Assembly: GCA_029259775.1 (NCBI GenBank)
Contig: JAJDEN010000045.1
Coordinates: 243,366-307,365, forward strand
Length of the DNA: 64,000 nucleotides
Direction of reading: 5' to 3'
Origin: Planctomycetota bacterium
GTDB lineage: Bacteria > Planctomycetota > PLA2 > JAEUHO01
Under the pieces are notes generated by a model. The model ran no database searches. It was not told where the DNA came from and was given only the letters and a program-made list of their open reading frames with translations. Below, piece after piece: positions 1 through 9,394 of this stretch. Numbering within the stretch: position 1 is the first letter of the stretch; the number at the start of each line of letters is the position of its first letter. The position numbers and the translations under genes are program-made.

Positions 1-861
1 CTCGTCGTCGCGTTCGCCCTGTCGGTCCTGCTGGTCCGGCGCGCGCATCCGCTCGCCCGCCTCGGCGTGCGCGGGCTGGCGATCCTCCTGGCCGGCGCCT
101 GCCTCGCCGATGCCTTCGGCTACTACCGCCTGCTCGCCGACGGACGCATCGCCTCGTCGTTCCCCGTCCCGCTCAGCCTCGTGCTCGGCCTGCTCGTCCT
201 CGTTTGGGCCCTGCTGCCGCGCCGGCGCCACGTCGCCTCCCGCAGCCGGACGCGGCGCGCGCTGTGGATCCGGGTCCTCGATCAGAGCGCGCCCGTCTGG
301 CTGATCCTCGTCGGATGCCTGCTCCACATCCTTACGTTTGGCAGCACCGACTACGCCCGCTCCGCCGACGCGGCGCTCGTCTTCGGCGCCGCCGTCCGCG
401 CCAACGGCCAGCCCAGCCAGGCGCTCCGCGACCGCACGCGGACGGCGTGCGACCTCTACAAGCGCGGCCTTGTCGCCACGCTCATCCTCTCGGGCGGCCG
501 GGATCCCCAGGCGCCACTCAGCGAGCCCGCCTGCATGGCGCGGATCGCTCAGGCCGAGGGCGTTCCGGCCGAAGCCCTGATCCTCGATGAGGCGGGCATC
601 CATACGGCGGCCTCGATCCGCGCCGCCCGAGACCTCGCCAAGAGCCGCGGCTGGGGCCGTGTGCTGGTCGTCAGCCATGACTACCATCTGGCCCGCATCA
701 AGATGGCAGCCTGCCGGGCGGGGCTCCGTGTGCTCACCGTGCCGGCGCGCGAGTCGCGGGCGATGCGGAAGAAACCATGGTTCGTCGCCCGCGAGGTGGC
801 GGCTTGGATCTGGTACTACCTCCGGGCCCGACAAGTGAAGTCTCCGCCGGGGGTCGTTTGA
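1..861 (+). CDS. DUF218 (YdcF/ElyC-like) membrane protein, 5' truncated by the window edge
   Basis: The frame is open from base 1, so the true start lies upstream; a GTG at 67 is the first internal start. The visible N-terminal part is hydrophobic with about three membrane segments. From about base 350 a DUF218 domain follows: a strand ending LVFGAAV, the ALRDRTRTACDLYKRG helix, LILSGG, an E-x-HTAASIRAARD segment and VLVVSHDYHLARI, which match the conserved blocks of the YdcF/SanA/ElyC family. Members are envelope proteins tied to cell-wall precursor or lipid-carrier metabolism in proteobacteria, but the reaction is unsettled and the role here is unknown. It stops 31 bases before the HtrA-like gene on the same strand. 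Confidence 0.8.
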   Translation, partial: LVVAFALSVLLVRRAHPLARLGVRGLAILLAGACLADAFGYYRLLADGRIASSFPVPLSLVLGLLVLVWALLPRRRHVASRSRTRRALWIRVLDQSAPVWLILVGCLLHILTFGSTDYARSADAALVFGAAVRANGQPSQALRDRTRTACDLYKRGLVATLILSGGRDPQAPLSEPACMARIAQAEGVPAEALILDEAGIHTAASIRAARDLAKSRGWGRVLVVSHDYHLARIKMAACRAGLRVLTVPARESRAMRKKPWFVAREVAAWIWYYLRARQVKSPPGVV

Positions 862-892
862 CCGCTCCTGGGGGCAGGGCTACCCTCGGTTG

Positions 893-2044
893 ATGAACGG
901 CAACCCCTCCCGCGCCGCTTGCTTCGCCGCCGTGCTGGTCACGGCTGCCTTCTTGTGGCTGCCCGCCGATCCGGCCACCGCCGACGAGGGTGCCTCCAAG
1001 GCCGCGGCGGAGGCCGAGGCCTACGCCGACGCCCTCGAACGAGCCGTCGGCATCGAGCGCAGCCTCGTCAAGGCGGTCGACAAGGTTCGACTCAACTCCG
1101 TATCCGTCCTCAACCTCCGCCGCGCGAAGGTGCCCGGCAAGGCCGAGCCCGAGCTCGTCAGGCGCAGCGGCGGATCCGGCGTGATCATCTCGCGCAAGGG
1201 CAAGCTCTGGATCCTGACCAACGTTCACGTGACGGCCGGCCACCACGCCCTCCAGGTCGTGACACACGACGGCGTCACGCGCGACGTCGAACTCCACGAC
1301 TCGATCCCCGAGTACGACATCGCCCTGCTCAAGTTCACCTCCAAGCCCAAGCGGGTGAAGTTCCGCGGCGTCAGCGTCCGCGCGAGCAACAGCGAGACCG
1401 GCCTCAAGGAAGGCACGTGGGTCATCGCCACCGGCAACCCGTTCTTCCTGGCCGAGGACGGCCTGAGCGTCACGACGCTCGGCGTCATCTCCGGCATGGG
1501 CCGCTTCCTCGGCGGCAAGTACCAATACGTCGGCGCCATCCAACACGACGCCGAAGTCAACCCGGGCAACAGCGGCGGCCCGCTGTGGGATCTTCGCGGC
1601 CGCTTCCTCGGCATCAACGGCATGATCGCGATGGGCCAGCGCATCGCGGGCGTCAGGCCGTCGAACACCGGGGCGGCCTTCGCGCTGCCTGCGCATCAGG
1701 TGGACGCCTACCTCCGCCAGCTCATCGATGAGGGAGACGCCGAAGCGGGATTCCTGGGCGTGAAGTGCGAGACGGCGATGGATCGCAAGACGGGCAAGGC
1801 CATGGGCGCACGCGTCGTGGGCGTCGATGCCCGCAGTCCCCTCGCCAGCGCCACGCCGCGTCCCAAGAAGGGCGACCTGATCACCAGCATCACGGTGAAG
1901 AGCAGCTCCAAGCGCATCTACACCGCACGCGACCTGCGCGAGATCATCTCCGTCCTCGCTGCGGGCACAGCCGTCACCGTCAAGTGGAAGCGCGGCAAGC
2001 GCTACCACCGGTGGAAGGGCAAGCTCGCCGACAGGAAGCGGTGA
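893..2044 (+). CDS. HtrA/DegP-like exported trypsin-type serine protease
   Basis: 383 residues. A Sec signal peptide occupies residues 1-31. The trypsin-like domain (about 90-275) has an intact triad: His112 in TNVHVT, Asp142 in EYDIALLKF and Ser227 in NPGNSGGPLWD. A C-terminal PDZ-like segment (about 285-375) includes GARVVGVDARSPLA and KKGDLITSI. Family knowledge: HtrA proteins degrade or chaperone misfolded proteins in the periplasm. The PDZ region is less canonical than in DegP. A TTG lies directly before this ATG, but the ATG gives the cleaner signal peptide. The next gene, a protease-like protein without the triad, starts 65 bases later, so the two probably form one transcript. Confidence 0.9.
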   Translation: MNGNPSRAACFAAVLVTAAFLWLPADPATADEGASKAAAEAEAYADALERAVGIERSLVKAVDKVRLNSVSVLNLRRAKVPGKAEPELVRRSGGSGVIISRKGKLWILTNVHVTAGHHALQVVTHDGVTRDVELHDSIPEYDIALLKFTSKPKRVKFRGVSVRASNSETGLKEGTWVIATGNPFFLAEDGLSVTTLGVISGMGRFLGGKYQYVGAIQHDAEVNPGNSGGPLWDLRGRFLGINGMIAMGQRIAGVRPSNTGAAFALPAHQVDAYLRQLIDEGDAEAGFLGVKCETAMDRKTGKAMGARVVGVDARSPLASATPRPKKGDLITSITVKSSSKRIYTARDLREIISVLAAGTAVTVKWKRGKRYHRWKGKLADRKR

Positions 2045-2109
2045 TCCGCTTGCACACGTACCGGTTGCACCCTCGCCGTGTGGAGAGGCGCCGCGCGCCC
2101 GCGTCGCCG

Positions 2110-4014
2110 ATGAAGCGACCGCGACGCATCCTGCTGCCGCTCGCCTTGCTCCTGCTCGGGGGTGCTGTCTTCCTGCCCGCGCCCGCCGCCGCCAAGGGCA
2201 GCCTCTCCAAGGTGGAAGACGAGTTCGAGAAGGCCATCCAGCGGGTCACGCCGGCGACCGTCGTCTGTCGCCCCTGGGGTGTCGAGGCACGCAAGATCCG
2301 CACGGGCACGTCCGGCGTGGTCATGTCGCGCAAGGGCCTCGTGCTGTCGGACGGCGACGTCGGGCTGTACTTCGACATCCCCAAGGGTGAGAAGTTCAAG
2401 ACGGAGCACATCAAGCGGGCCGACCTGATCGAGGTCCGGTTGCCCAACCTCAAGGGCAAGGGCTTCCGCAGCTACAAGGCCACCGTCATCAAGCGCGACA
2501 AGGACCTCGACACCACGCTCATGCGCATGGAAAAGCCCCCCGGAGGCTTGAAGTACCTGAAGGCAGGCAACAGCGACGCCCTCAAGGTGGGGGACTTCGC
2601 TTTCGCGATGGGCAACTCCTTCGGGCACGCGGCCGAGGCGCCGCCCACGCTGACTGCCGGCGTCATTGCCTCGCTCCCGCCGAAGGGGACCGAGACCGGA
2701 GGCCGGTACCGCTACATCTACACGAGCGCCGCGGTGAACCCCGGGGTCAACGGGGGACCGCTCGTCGACATCCACGGGCATCTGGTCGGGACGATCTCCA
2801 ACAGCGTGCCGCTCGTGGGGTCCGGCAAGCCCCAGGACGCCCCCGAGCTGGCCTACGCCTACATGGGCAAGGTCATTCCGGTGGAACGACTCAAGCACCA
2901 CTACGCGGACCTCGACGAGTTCGCGGAGCTCTTCCCCGAGCCCAAGGCCGCCGAGCCCAAGGGTGGCGAGACGAGCGCGCTGGCGACCGTCTTCCACCAC
3001 ACAGCGCGCAAGGCCTACAGGTCCGTGGTCAGCTTCAAGGTCAAGCGCAAGGGCCAGCTCAGCCTGGCTGAGCCCGCAGGCCGCGGGAAGCTGGTGAACA
3101 TCCCGCGCTACCTGGGGCCTGTCAGTGGCGTGCTCGTCTCGCGCGACGGCTACATCCTCACGAGCCTCTACAACGTCGCCAACACCGCCACCCTGGTCCA
3201 TGGCCAGCGCTGGGCGACGGCACCCGACACCGTCAAGGTGAAGGCCTGCCTCGAGGGCATCGAGAAGATCACGGTCTACATGCCCGACGGGAAGGCGGCG
3301 CCTGCCACGCTCGTCTCCCACCACCAGGGCCTCGGCCTCGTCTTGCTCAAGGCTGAACTCAAGCCTGCCAGCGCCGGCGAGACGATGACCAGCCACGAGA
3401 CCATGCAGCCCGCCGACGTTGCCGAGATGAAGGCAGGCCGCTTCGTACTCGCCATCGGCAACCCCTTCGGAGCCAAGCGCCTCGACGATCCGCTGCTCAC
3501 GGTCGGTCTCCTCTCCAAGCGACACGTCACCGGCTCCGAGCATCCGTGGGCCTCGCAGTGGCAGACCGACGCGGGGGTTACCGACGCCAACTGCGGCGGC
3601 GCGGCCGTCGATCTGCAAGGACGCCTCATGGGCGTGGTCACCCTGTGGTCCGCCACCCAGCACGGCCGCAACTCGGGCATCGGCTTCGTCATCCCCTGGT
3701 CTGAGATCCAGCTCGTGCTGCCCGAGATGATGCGGGGCCGCTCCTACAAGCCGCCGTTCTTCGGCATCACGTGGAAGCAACTCGGCACCGAACTCACGAC
3801 CGTGCTCGACAAGATCCTCGAGGGCAAGGCGGCCGAGAAGGCCGGCCTCAAGTCCGGCGACGAGATCGTGAAGATCAACGGCGACGCAGTCTCCACCCCG
3901 GGCGACGTGAGGAATCTGCTGCGCGGCACGTGGTCCGGCGACACCCTCCTGCTCACCATCCGCCGCGGCGGCAAGGAGCAAGACGTCAAGATCACGCTCG
4001 GCGCGCGAGAGTGA
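2110..4014 (+). CDS. Exported tandem HtrA-like pseudoprotease with C-terminal PDZ domain
   Basis: 634 residues from the ATG that starts a clear signal peptide (MKRPRRILLPLALLLLGG). Two trypsin-like domains are visible (about 66-235 and 335-545), then a good PDZ domain (about 550-630, GKAAEKAGLKSGDEIVKINGD). Domain 1 has SDGDVG where the catalytic His belongs and NPGVNGGPL with Asn in place of Ser; its Asp region (DLDTTLMRM) is kept. Domain 2 has ILTSLYNVAN at the His site, HQGLGLVLL without the Asp, and DANCGGA with Cys in place of Ser. Both domains should therefore be inactive as serine proteases. It could bind substrate or regulate its active neighbour. An in-frame GTG at 2041 would overlap the upstream stop but puts 23 residues before the signal peptide. 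Confidence 0.85.
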   Translation: MKRPRRILLPLALLLLGGAVFLPAPAAAKGSLSKVEDEFEKAIQRVTPATVVCRPWGVEARKIRTGTSGVVMSRKGLVLSDGDVGLYFDIPKGEKFKTEHIKRADLIEVRLPNLKGKGFRSYKATVIKRDKDLDTTLMRMEKPPGGLKYLKAGNSDALKVGDFAFAMGNSFGHAAEAPPTLTAGVIASLPPKGTETGGRYRYIYTSAAVNPGVNGGPLVDIHGHLVGTISNSVPLVGSGKPQDAPELAYAYMGKVIPVERLKHHYADLDEFAELFPEPKAAEPKGGETSALATVFHHTARKAYRSVVSFKVKRKGQLSLAEPAGRGKLVNIPRYLGPVSGVLVSRDGYILTSLYNVANTATLVHGQRWATAPDTVKVKACLEGIEKITVYMPDGKAAPATLVSHHQGLGLVLLKAELKPASAGETMTSHETMQPADVAEMKAGRFVLAIGNPFGAKRLDDPLLTVGLLSKRHVTGSEHPWASQWQTDAGVTDANCGGAAVDLQGRLMGVVTLWSATQHGRNSGIGFVIPWSEIQLVLPEMMRGRSYKPPFFGITWKQLGTELTTVLDKILEGKAAEKAGLKSGDEIVKINGDAVSTPGDVRNLLRGTWSGDTLLLTIRRGGKEQDVKITLGARE

Positions 4015-4024
4015 GTGGTCGCCG

Positions 4025-4999
4025 CTAGAGGCGAATCTCGAGGTTGTCGGTCTCGTCCACGTGGATCGTGTCGACGAAACGCACGCGGCGCGGCGCGTCC
4101 AGGCCCATGACGAGGCTGTTCGTCCGGCAGCCGTTGCCGAAGAACGCCACGCCCTTCAACAGGTTGCCTGTGGTCACACCCGTCGCGGCGAAGCTGAGGT
4201 GCTTGCCTGGCGCGAGCGTCATCTCAGTGTGCTTCTTGTCGAAGTCGGCGACGCCCATGGTGCCGGCGCGCTTGCGATCTCCTTCGCGCGCCTCCACAAG
4301 GCGGCCCTGGATCTCGCCGCCGAGGCAGCGGACGGCGGCGGCCGTGATGACGCCCTCGGGGGCGGCTCCGACGCCCATCACCGCGTGAATCGACGTGCCC
4401 GTCACGCATGCGCTGATGGCAGGCGTGATGTCGCCGTCCGTGATGAAGTGGATGCGCGCGCCCGCCGCACGCACGTCGGCGACCAACTTGTCGTGGCGCG
4501 GACGCTCGAGGATGACAACCACGAGGTCTTCGACCTCGCGGTTGAGGCTGTCGGCGATGTTGCGCAGGTTCTCGCCGGCGGGCGCGTCGAGATCAACACG
4601 GCCGCGGCTGCGGGGACCGACGACGAGCTTGTCCATGTAGCAGTCGGGCGCGTTGAGCAGGCCGCCCTCTTCCGCCGCGGCGAGCACCGCGATGGCCCCC
4701 GGCGCGCCGCTCGCGCAGAGGTTCGTACCCTCCAGGGGATCCACGGCGATGTCGATGCGCGGATGGGACTGCTGCCAGTGCCCGACCTTTTCGCCGATGT
4801 GCAGCATCGGGGCCTCGTCCCGCTCGCCTTCGCCGATCACGATCGTGCCGCGGATGGCAACGCCGTTGAGCACCTTGCGCATGGCCTCGACAGCCACGTG
4901 ATCGCTGTGCTCACGGTCGCCGTTGCCGACCGTGCGCCCAGCGGCGATGGCGGCGGATTCGACGACACGAAGGAACTGGGGAATCACGTCGGTGGGCAT
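4025..4999 (-). CDS. glpX: Fructose-1,6-bisphosphatase class II
   Basis: 324 residues. Hydrolyses fructose 1,6-bisphosphate to fructose 6-phosphate in gluconeogenesis, in the cytoplasm. GlpX hallmarks: GEGERDEAPML (56-66) and DPLEGTNLCA (87-96), carrying the metal-binding acidic residues of the Li-sensitive phosphatase fold; ITDGDITPAI; and GVGAAPEGVITAAA. Length matches the family. The ATG at 4999 is preceded by AGGAGGT at ideal spacing; an in-frame start at 5038 would add a non-conserved extension. The pseudokinase-like gene ends 75 bases upstream on the same strand. The gene converges on the pseudoprotease gene with only 10 bases between. Confidence 0.95.
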   Translation of the reverse strand: MPTDVIPQFLRVVESAAIAAGRTVGNGDREHSDHVAVEAMRKVLNGVAIRGTIVIGEGERDEAPMLHIGEKVGHWQQSHPRIDIAVDPLEGTNLCASGAPGAIAVLAAAEEGGLLNAPDCYMDKLVVGPRSRGRVDLDAPAGENLRNIADSLNREVEDLVVVILERPRHDKLVADVRAAGARIHFITDGDITPAISACVTGTSIHAVMGVGAAPEGVITAAAVRCLGGEIQGRLVEAREGDRKRAGTMGVADFDKKHTEMTLAPGKHLSFAATGVTTGNLLKGVAFFGNGCRTNSLVMGLDAPRRVRFVDTIHVDETDNLEIRL

Positions 5000-5074
5000 G
5001 GCGGCTGACCTCCTACGCGAAAGATAGGTAGCCCCCACCCCGCTCCCTCCACGAAAGCGCGGCGCGAGATCGGC

Positions 5075-5911
5075 TCAGCGGCCGCGGCGGTCCCGCTTGC
5101 GCTTGGCAACGGGTGCTTGGAAGCGCTTTCCGCCCGTGGGTGCCGGTCCCGTAGCCTCCCCAGCGAGGGCCCTGCTGAGCGCGGCCCGACCCTGGGGGCG
5201 TGCCTCGGGTTCCCACGCAAGCAGCCGGCCGACGATCGGCGCGAGATCCGCGGGGAAGTCCGCCGGCAGCGGCGCAGCGAGTCCGTTCTCCGCGCAGGGT
5301 GCTCCGCCTCCCGCTGCAAAGCGGAGCAGCGCGCCCACGCTCCAGGCGAGGAAGGGGGCGGGCCGGAGCGGCTCGGGATGGGCACGAGCCAACTCGGGTG
5401 GGGCGAAGCAGGGGGCAGGGAAGGGCTTGCCCTTGCGGGTCTTGAGTTCGTCCCACGCGCGGATGTCCCGGAAGGTGAGCAAGCGCCAGCCGTCCGCGAC
5501 GCGCAGCAGCCGGGCGGGTACCGGGGCCGCGTGGACCTGCTTGCGGGCCTCCAGGTAGGCGAAGCCGTCGGCCACGTGCGCAGCCAGCTCCAGGGCCGCC
5601 TGGGCCTCGAGAGGCCCATCCGAGCCGAGGACGGCCTCCAGGGAGGGACCGTCTACCGGGTCCGTGAGCATCCAGGGCCGGGGCGGCGCGCGTTCGACCT
5701 GGCGGACCCGGAGCAGGGCCGCATGATCCAGTCGGGCGATGCGCCGGACCTCCTCCTCGAAGAGCATCCGGGCATCCTCACGCCCGACCAGGTCCTCGCG
5801 CAGGATGCGCAGGCCCATGGGCTCACCGCCCCGCTCGGCGACGTGCAGATCGCCCACGGCATCGCCCCGGAGGCGCTCTCCGATGCGCACGCGGTTCGGC
5901 TCGTTCGGCAT
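5075..5911 (-). CDS. Protein kinase-fold protein, probably a pseudokinase
   Basis: 278 residues, cytoplasmic, no signal or membrane helix. The general outline is that of a bacterial Ser/Thr kinase: an N-lobe with FEEEVRRIARLDHAALLRV (helix C to strand 4), a hinge-like LTDPVDGPSLEAVL, a helix E region, and a C-lobe APPELARAHPEPLRPAPFLAWSVGALL resembling the APE-to-DVWSLG stretch. Catalytic motifs are missing: strand 3 reads MGLRIL (Lys replaced by Arg), KQVHAAPVPARLL replaces HRDxKPxN, and LLTFRDIRAW replaces the DFG region. The tail is very basic (KRFQAPVAKRKRDRRGR). It may be an allosteric or scaffold protein. It sits upstream of glpX, facing away from maeB across 148 bases. Confidence 0.6.
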   Translation of the reverse strand: MPNEPNRVRIGERLRGDAVGDLHVAERGGEPMGLRILREDLVGREDARMLFEEEVRRIARLDHAALLRVRQVERAPPRPWMLTDPVDGPSLEAVLGSDGPLEAQAALELAAHVADGFAYLEARKQVHAAPVPARLLRVADGWRLLTFRDIRAWDELKTRKGKPFPAPCFAPPELARAHPEPLRPAPFLAWSVGALLRFAAGGGAPCAENGLAAPLPADFPADLAPIVGRLLAWEPEARPQGRAALSRALAGEATGPAPTGGKRFQAPVAKRKRDRRGR

Positions 5912-6059
5912 GCGGCCCTTCTACCACCGCGGCACGTCTCTCGCCGCCGGGACCGATTTCGGGAACGGTCCGGGGCAAGCCTTAGCAGAGGCTTGGGGCA
6001 GGGATACCGTGTCCGCCGAAGGGCCATCTGCAGGCCCTGACGCCCCGTGAGGAGCCGTG

Positions 6060-8348
6060 ATGTCCAAGCCCAAGTCCTCCCTCGAGATCGAGACGCTCGC
6101 CTACCACGAGTTCCCGCGACCCGGGAAGACCGAGGTCGTCGCGACCAAGCCGGTCGCGAGCCAGCAGGATCTCTCGCTGGCCTACACGCCCGGCGTCGCG
6201 ATCCCGTGCCTGAAGATCCAGGAGGATCCCGAAGGGGCCTACAAGTGGACCAACCGCGGCAACCTCGTCGCCGTCATCACGAATGGCAGCGCGGTGCTGG
6301 GCCTCGGCAACATCGGCGCCCTCGCGGGCAAGCCGGTCATGGAGGGCAAGGCCGTCCTCTTCAAGAAGTTCGCCGGCATCGACGTCTTCGACATCGAGGT
6401 GGACGCCGACGACAAGGAAGCGCTGATCGATGTCGTCAAGCGCATCGCGCCGACCTTCGGCGGCATCAACCTCGAGGACATCAAGGCGCCCGAGTGCTTC
6501 GAGATCGAGACGCGACTCAAGGCCGAGCTCGACATCCCCGTCTTCCACGATGACCAGCACGGCACGGCCATCATTTCCGCCGCCGCGCTGCTCAACGCCT
6601 GCGAGATCGCCGGCAAGAACCTCGATAGCCTCCAGGTGGTCGTTTCCGGCGCCGGCGCGGCGGGCATCGCTTGCATCGACATGTTCGTGGAGATGGGCGT
6701 CGACCGCTCGAAGGTGATCTTCTGCGACAGCAAGGGCGTGGTCTACAAGGGCCGCCCGATCGGCATGAACTCCTCGAAGGAGGCCATCGCGGTCGACACC
6801 GAGCTGCGCACGCTCGAAGAGGCCTTGGTTGGCAGCGACCTGTTCCTGGGCGTCTCGGGCCCGGGGCTCGTCTCGCAGGACATGGTTCGCTCCATGGCCG
6901 ACAACCCGATCGTGTTCGCGATGGCCAACCCGGACCCGGAGATCTCCTACCCGGACGCCGTCGGCGCACGCGACGACGTCATCATGGCGACCGGCCGGAG
7001 CGATTACCCGAACCAGGTGAACAACGTCCTCTGCTTCCCGTTCATCTTCCGCGGTGCGCTGGACGTCCGCTCCTCGGCCATCACGGACAGCATGAAGATT
7101 GCCTGCGCCCGTGCGCTGGCGCGGCTCGCCAAGGAAGAGGTGCCGGACACGGTCATCGAGGCCTACGGCGGCAAGGAACTGAAGTTCGGCCCCGAGTACC
7201 TCATCCCGAAGCCGTTCGATCACCGTGTGCTGCTGTGGGTGGCGCCGGCCGTCGCCCAGGCCGCCGTCGATGACGGTGTCGCCAAGCACAAGGACTTCGA
7301 CATCGACGCGTATCGCACGTCGCTCGAGAAGTACCTCGGCGCCAGCCACCAGGTGATGGGCGCGGTCGAAGAGCGTGCCAAGCGCGTGAAGGGCAAGGTC
7401 GCCATCGCTGAGGGCGAGGAGCCCCGCGCCCTGCGGGTCGCCGCGCAGATGGAGGAGCAGGGCCTCGCGACGCCCGTGTTGGTCGGGGACACCAAGCGTG
7501 TGCACGCCGCCGCCGAGCGCGCCGGCGTCGACATCAGCCACATGGAGCTCGTGGATCCCCTGGAGGACGATCGCCAGGATGCGTTCGCCCAGCGCTTCTA
7601 CGAGCTGCGGAAGACGCGCGGCGTGAACCTGCGCGACGCCGCGCACCTCATGAAGAACCCGCGTCGCTACGCCATGCTCCTGCTCGATCAGGACCATGTG
7701 GACTGCGCCGTCACCGGCATCAACCGCGGCTACCCGCTCGGCGTGCGCGACACATTCGAGATCATTGGCACGCGCAAGGGCGGCAAGGCCGCGGCCGTGC
7801 ACGTCATGGTGCTGAAGGACCGCACGCTGTTCCTCGCCGATACGTCGCTCAACATCGAGCCCGATGCGCGTGAGCTGGCCGACATCGCGATCGCGACGGC
7901 CGACATGGCCCGCCGGTTCGACTTCGAGCCGCGCGTTGCCATGCTCTCGTTCAGCAACTTCGGCAGCGTCGAGCATCCCCAGGCGGCGTGTGCCGCCGAG
8001 GCCGTGCGCCTTGTCCGGCAGGACCGGCCGGACATCGTCGTCGACGGCGAGATGCACGCGGACGTCGCGCTCGATCGCTCCACCGGCAACAAGCTGCACC
8101 CGCACAGCCTCATCAACGGCGACGCGAACGTGCTGATCTTCCCCGATCTCGCCAGCGGCAACATCGGCTACAAGCTTCTCGAGCATCTGGCCGACGCCGA
8201 GGCGGTCGGGCCGATCCTCACGGGGATGCGCAAGCCGGTCGTCGTGAGCTACCAGGCCGCGTCGGTGCAGACGGTCGTCAACCTGACGTCGATCGCGCTA
8301 GCTGGCAAGGCCACGCCCAGCCACGTGCCGACGCCCGCGAAGGTTTGA
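6060..8348 (+). CDS. maeB: NADP-type malic enzyme fused to a phosphotransacetylase-like domain
   Basis: 762 residues. The N-terminal malic domain converts malate to pyruvate and CO2 with reduction of NAD(P). It shows [24 protein letters not shown], a metal-binding ED stretch ([12 protein letters not shown]), [11 protein letters not shown] and a nucleotide-binding [11 protein letters not shown]. The second half (about 430-760) is a phosphate acetyl/butyryltransferase-like domain ([28 protein letters not shown]). In MaeB enzymes this tail is usually regulatory, often sensing acetyl-CoA. Length is typical. The ATG at 6060 has GAGGAG six bases upstream; a GTG at 6057 also fits. Divergent from the pseudokinase gene. 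Confidence 0.95.
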   Translation: MSKPKSSLEIETLAYHEFPRPGKTEVVATKPVASQQDLSLAYTPGVAIPCLKIQEDPEGAYKWTNRGNLVAVITNGSAVLGLGNIGALAGKPVMEGKAVLFKKFAGIDVFDIEVDADDKEALIDVVKRIAPTFGGINLEDIKAPECFEIETRLKAELDIPVFHDDQHGTAIISAAALLNACEIAGKNLDSLQVVVSGAGAAGIACIDMFVEMGVDRSKVIFCDSKGVVYKGRPIGMNSSKEAIAVDTELRTLEEALVGSDLFLGVSGPGLVSQDMVRSMADNPIVFAMANPDPEISYPDAVGARDDVIMATGRSDYPNQVNNVLCFPFIFRGALDVRSSAITDSMKIACARALARLAKEEVPDTVIEAYGGKELKFGPEYLIPKPFDHRVLLWVAPAVAQAAVDDGVAKHKDFDIDAYRTSLEKYLGASHQVMGAVEERAKRVKGKVAIAEGEEPRALRVAAQMEEQGLATPVLVGDTKRVHAAAERAGVDISHMELVDPLEDDRQDAFAQRFYELRKTRGVNLRDAAHLMKNPRRYAMLLLDQDHVDCAVTGINRGYPLGVRDTFEIIGTRKGGKAAAVHVMVLKDRTLFLADTSLNIEPDARELADIAIATADMARRFDFEPRVAMLSFSNFGSVEHPQAACAAEAVRLVRQDRPDIVVDGEMHADVALDRSTGNKLHPHSLINGDANVLIFPDLASGNIGYKLLEHLADAEAVGPILTGMRKPVVVSYQAASVQTVVNLTSIALAGKATPSHVPTPAKV

Positions 8349-8374
8349 TTGCCCGTACGGCAACCTGACCGCCG

Positions 8375-9394
8375 CTAGCCGTCGCTGCCGAGGTCAGGCG
8401 GGAGCTTGGCGAGCAGACGGCGCGCACGGGGACTGTCCGAGATCTCGAGACGCTCCTGCACGAGCCGGTGCGCCAGCTCGAAGCGCCCTTCCTTCGCCGC
8501 ACCCTCCGCGAGCCAGACCACGACGTCCGGGCTCCTGTTCGGGCCGCCCGTCCGGTCCGCGCCGATCTTGTAGGCGGCGGCCAGCAGATCGAAACGCAGC
8601 GTGTTGCCGCCCGTCTCCGTGTCGAGGTACTCGAGCGCCTTCGCCGCGTCGTAGACGAGCTGGCCGAGTCCGGCGAGCGGCTCCGTGGCCTTCGTCGCCG
8701 CGAGGGCGTGCAGGCTCGCCGTGAGGGCCCAGCTCTTGCCGCGCGTGCGATCGGGCTGCTCGAAGACCTTGAAGTCGTCCAGGAGGGCCCGCGCGACCAT
8801 GTGATCGATCTTCGGGTCGGGCTTCACGCGCAAGTAGTGGTGCGCGGCGAGGACGTACTCGGGCAGATCGTCGGCGTGTCCCGAGATCTTCTCCGCCCGG
8901 AACTTGAAGATGATCGAGACGATCGTGTCGTCGACGTACGTGCCCTTCGCGCCGCAGCGCACGGCGGCGGCGAGCATCTCGGCCGCCTCCATGAACCGCT
9001 TGCCCTGGCGCAGACCGTCCGCGAGCCAAGCACGCGTCAGGCCGTCGGACGGATTGTCCTTGAGGGCCAGCTCCAGGTGGGGGATGGCCTCGTCTCCGCG
9101 CTTGGCGCGCACCAGGGCCCAGCCGCGGTGTCGCCGGACCAGCGTGTGGTCCGCGCGGCCGTCGGGCACCGTGCCGAGCCAATCCGCGAAGGCGCCGTGG
9201 TCCGCGAAGAACGCGGGCTGTCCGATCTTGAGCGCCAGCGCGTGCAGCGCCTTGTCGATCGCCTCGGCATCCTGAGCTTCGAGCAGCTTGCGCCGCAGGA
9301 CCGGCAGGGTGTCCTTCTCCTTGGCCTGCGCACCGAGCGAGAGCCCGCCCACGAGCAGCGCGACGGCGAGCAGCGTGACCAGGGCGCGCTTCAC
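8375..9394 (-). CDS. Exported TPR-like protein
   Basis: 339 residues with a Sec signal peptide (MKRALVTLLAVALLVGGLSLGAQA). The rest is alpha-helical. A TPR-like stretch lies at about 85-150 (RGWALVRAKRGDEAIPHLELALKDNPSDGLTRAWLA, read as paired helices with small residues at turn positions). No catalytic motif is recognised. Its GTG start overlaps the stop of the upstream thioredoxin-like/HEAT gene as GTGA, so the two are translationally coupled and may act together in the periplasm. The product is otherwise unknown. Confidence 0.7.
   Translation of the reverse strand: MKRALVTLLAVALLVGGLSLGAQAKEKDTLPVLRRKLLEAQDAEAIDKALHALALKIGQPAFFADHGAFADWLGTVPDGRADHTLVRRHRGWALVRAKRGDEAIPHLELALKDNPSDGLTRAWLADGLRQGKRFMEAAEMLAAAVRCGAKGTYVDDTIVSIIFKFRAEKISGHADDLPEYVLAAHHYLRVKPDPKIDHMVARALLDDFKVFEQPDRTRGKSWALTASLHALAATKATEPLAGLGQLVYDAAKALEYLDTETGGNTLRFDLLAAAYKIGADRTGGPNRSPDVVVWLAEGAAKEGRFELAHRLVQERLEISDSPRARRLLAKLPPDLGSDG

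Noticed and set aside
734..2008. 424-codon minus-strand open frame opposite the HtrA gene
   Set aside because: Shadow of a GC-rich real gene; the translation is low-complexity Ala/Gly/Asp/Val text with no motif, while the plus strand has a full serine protease.
2002..3981. 659-codon minus-strand open frame
   Set aside because: Lies opposite the pseudoprotease gene and has no family features, signal or ribosome binding site.
5982..8186. 734-codon minus-strand open frame
   Set aside because: Opposite maeB, which is unmistakable; composition is that of an antisense frame.
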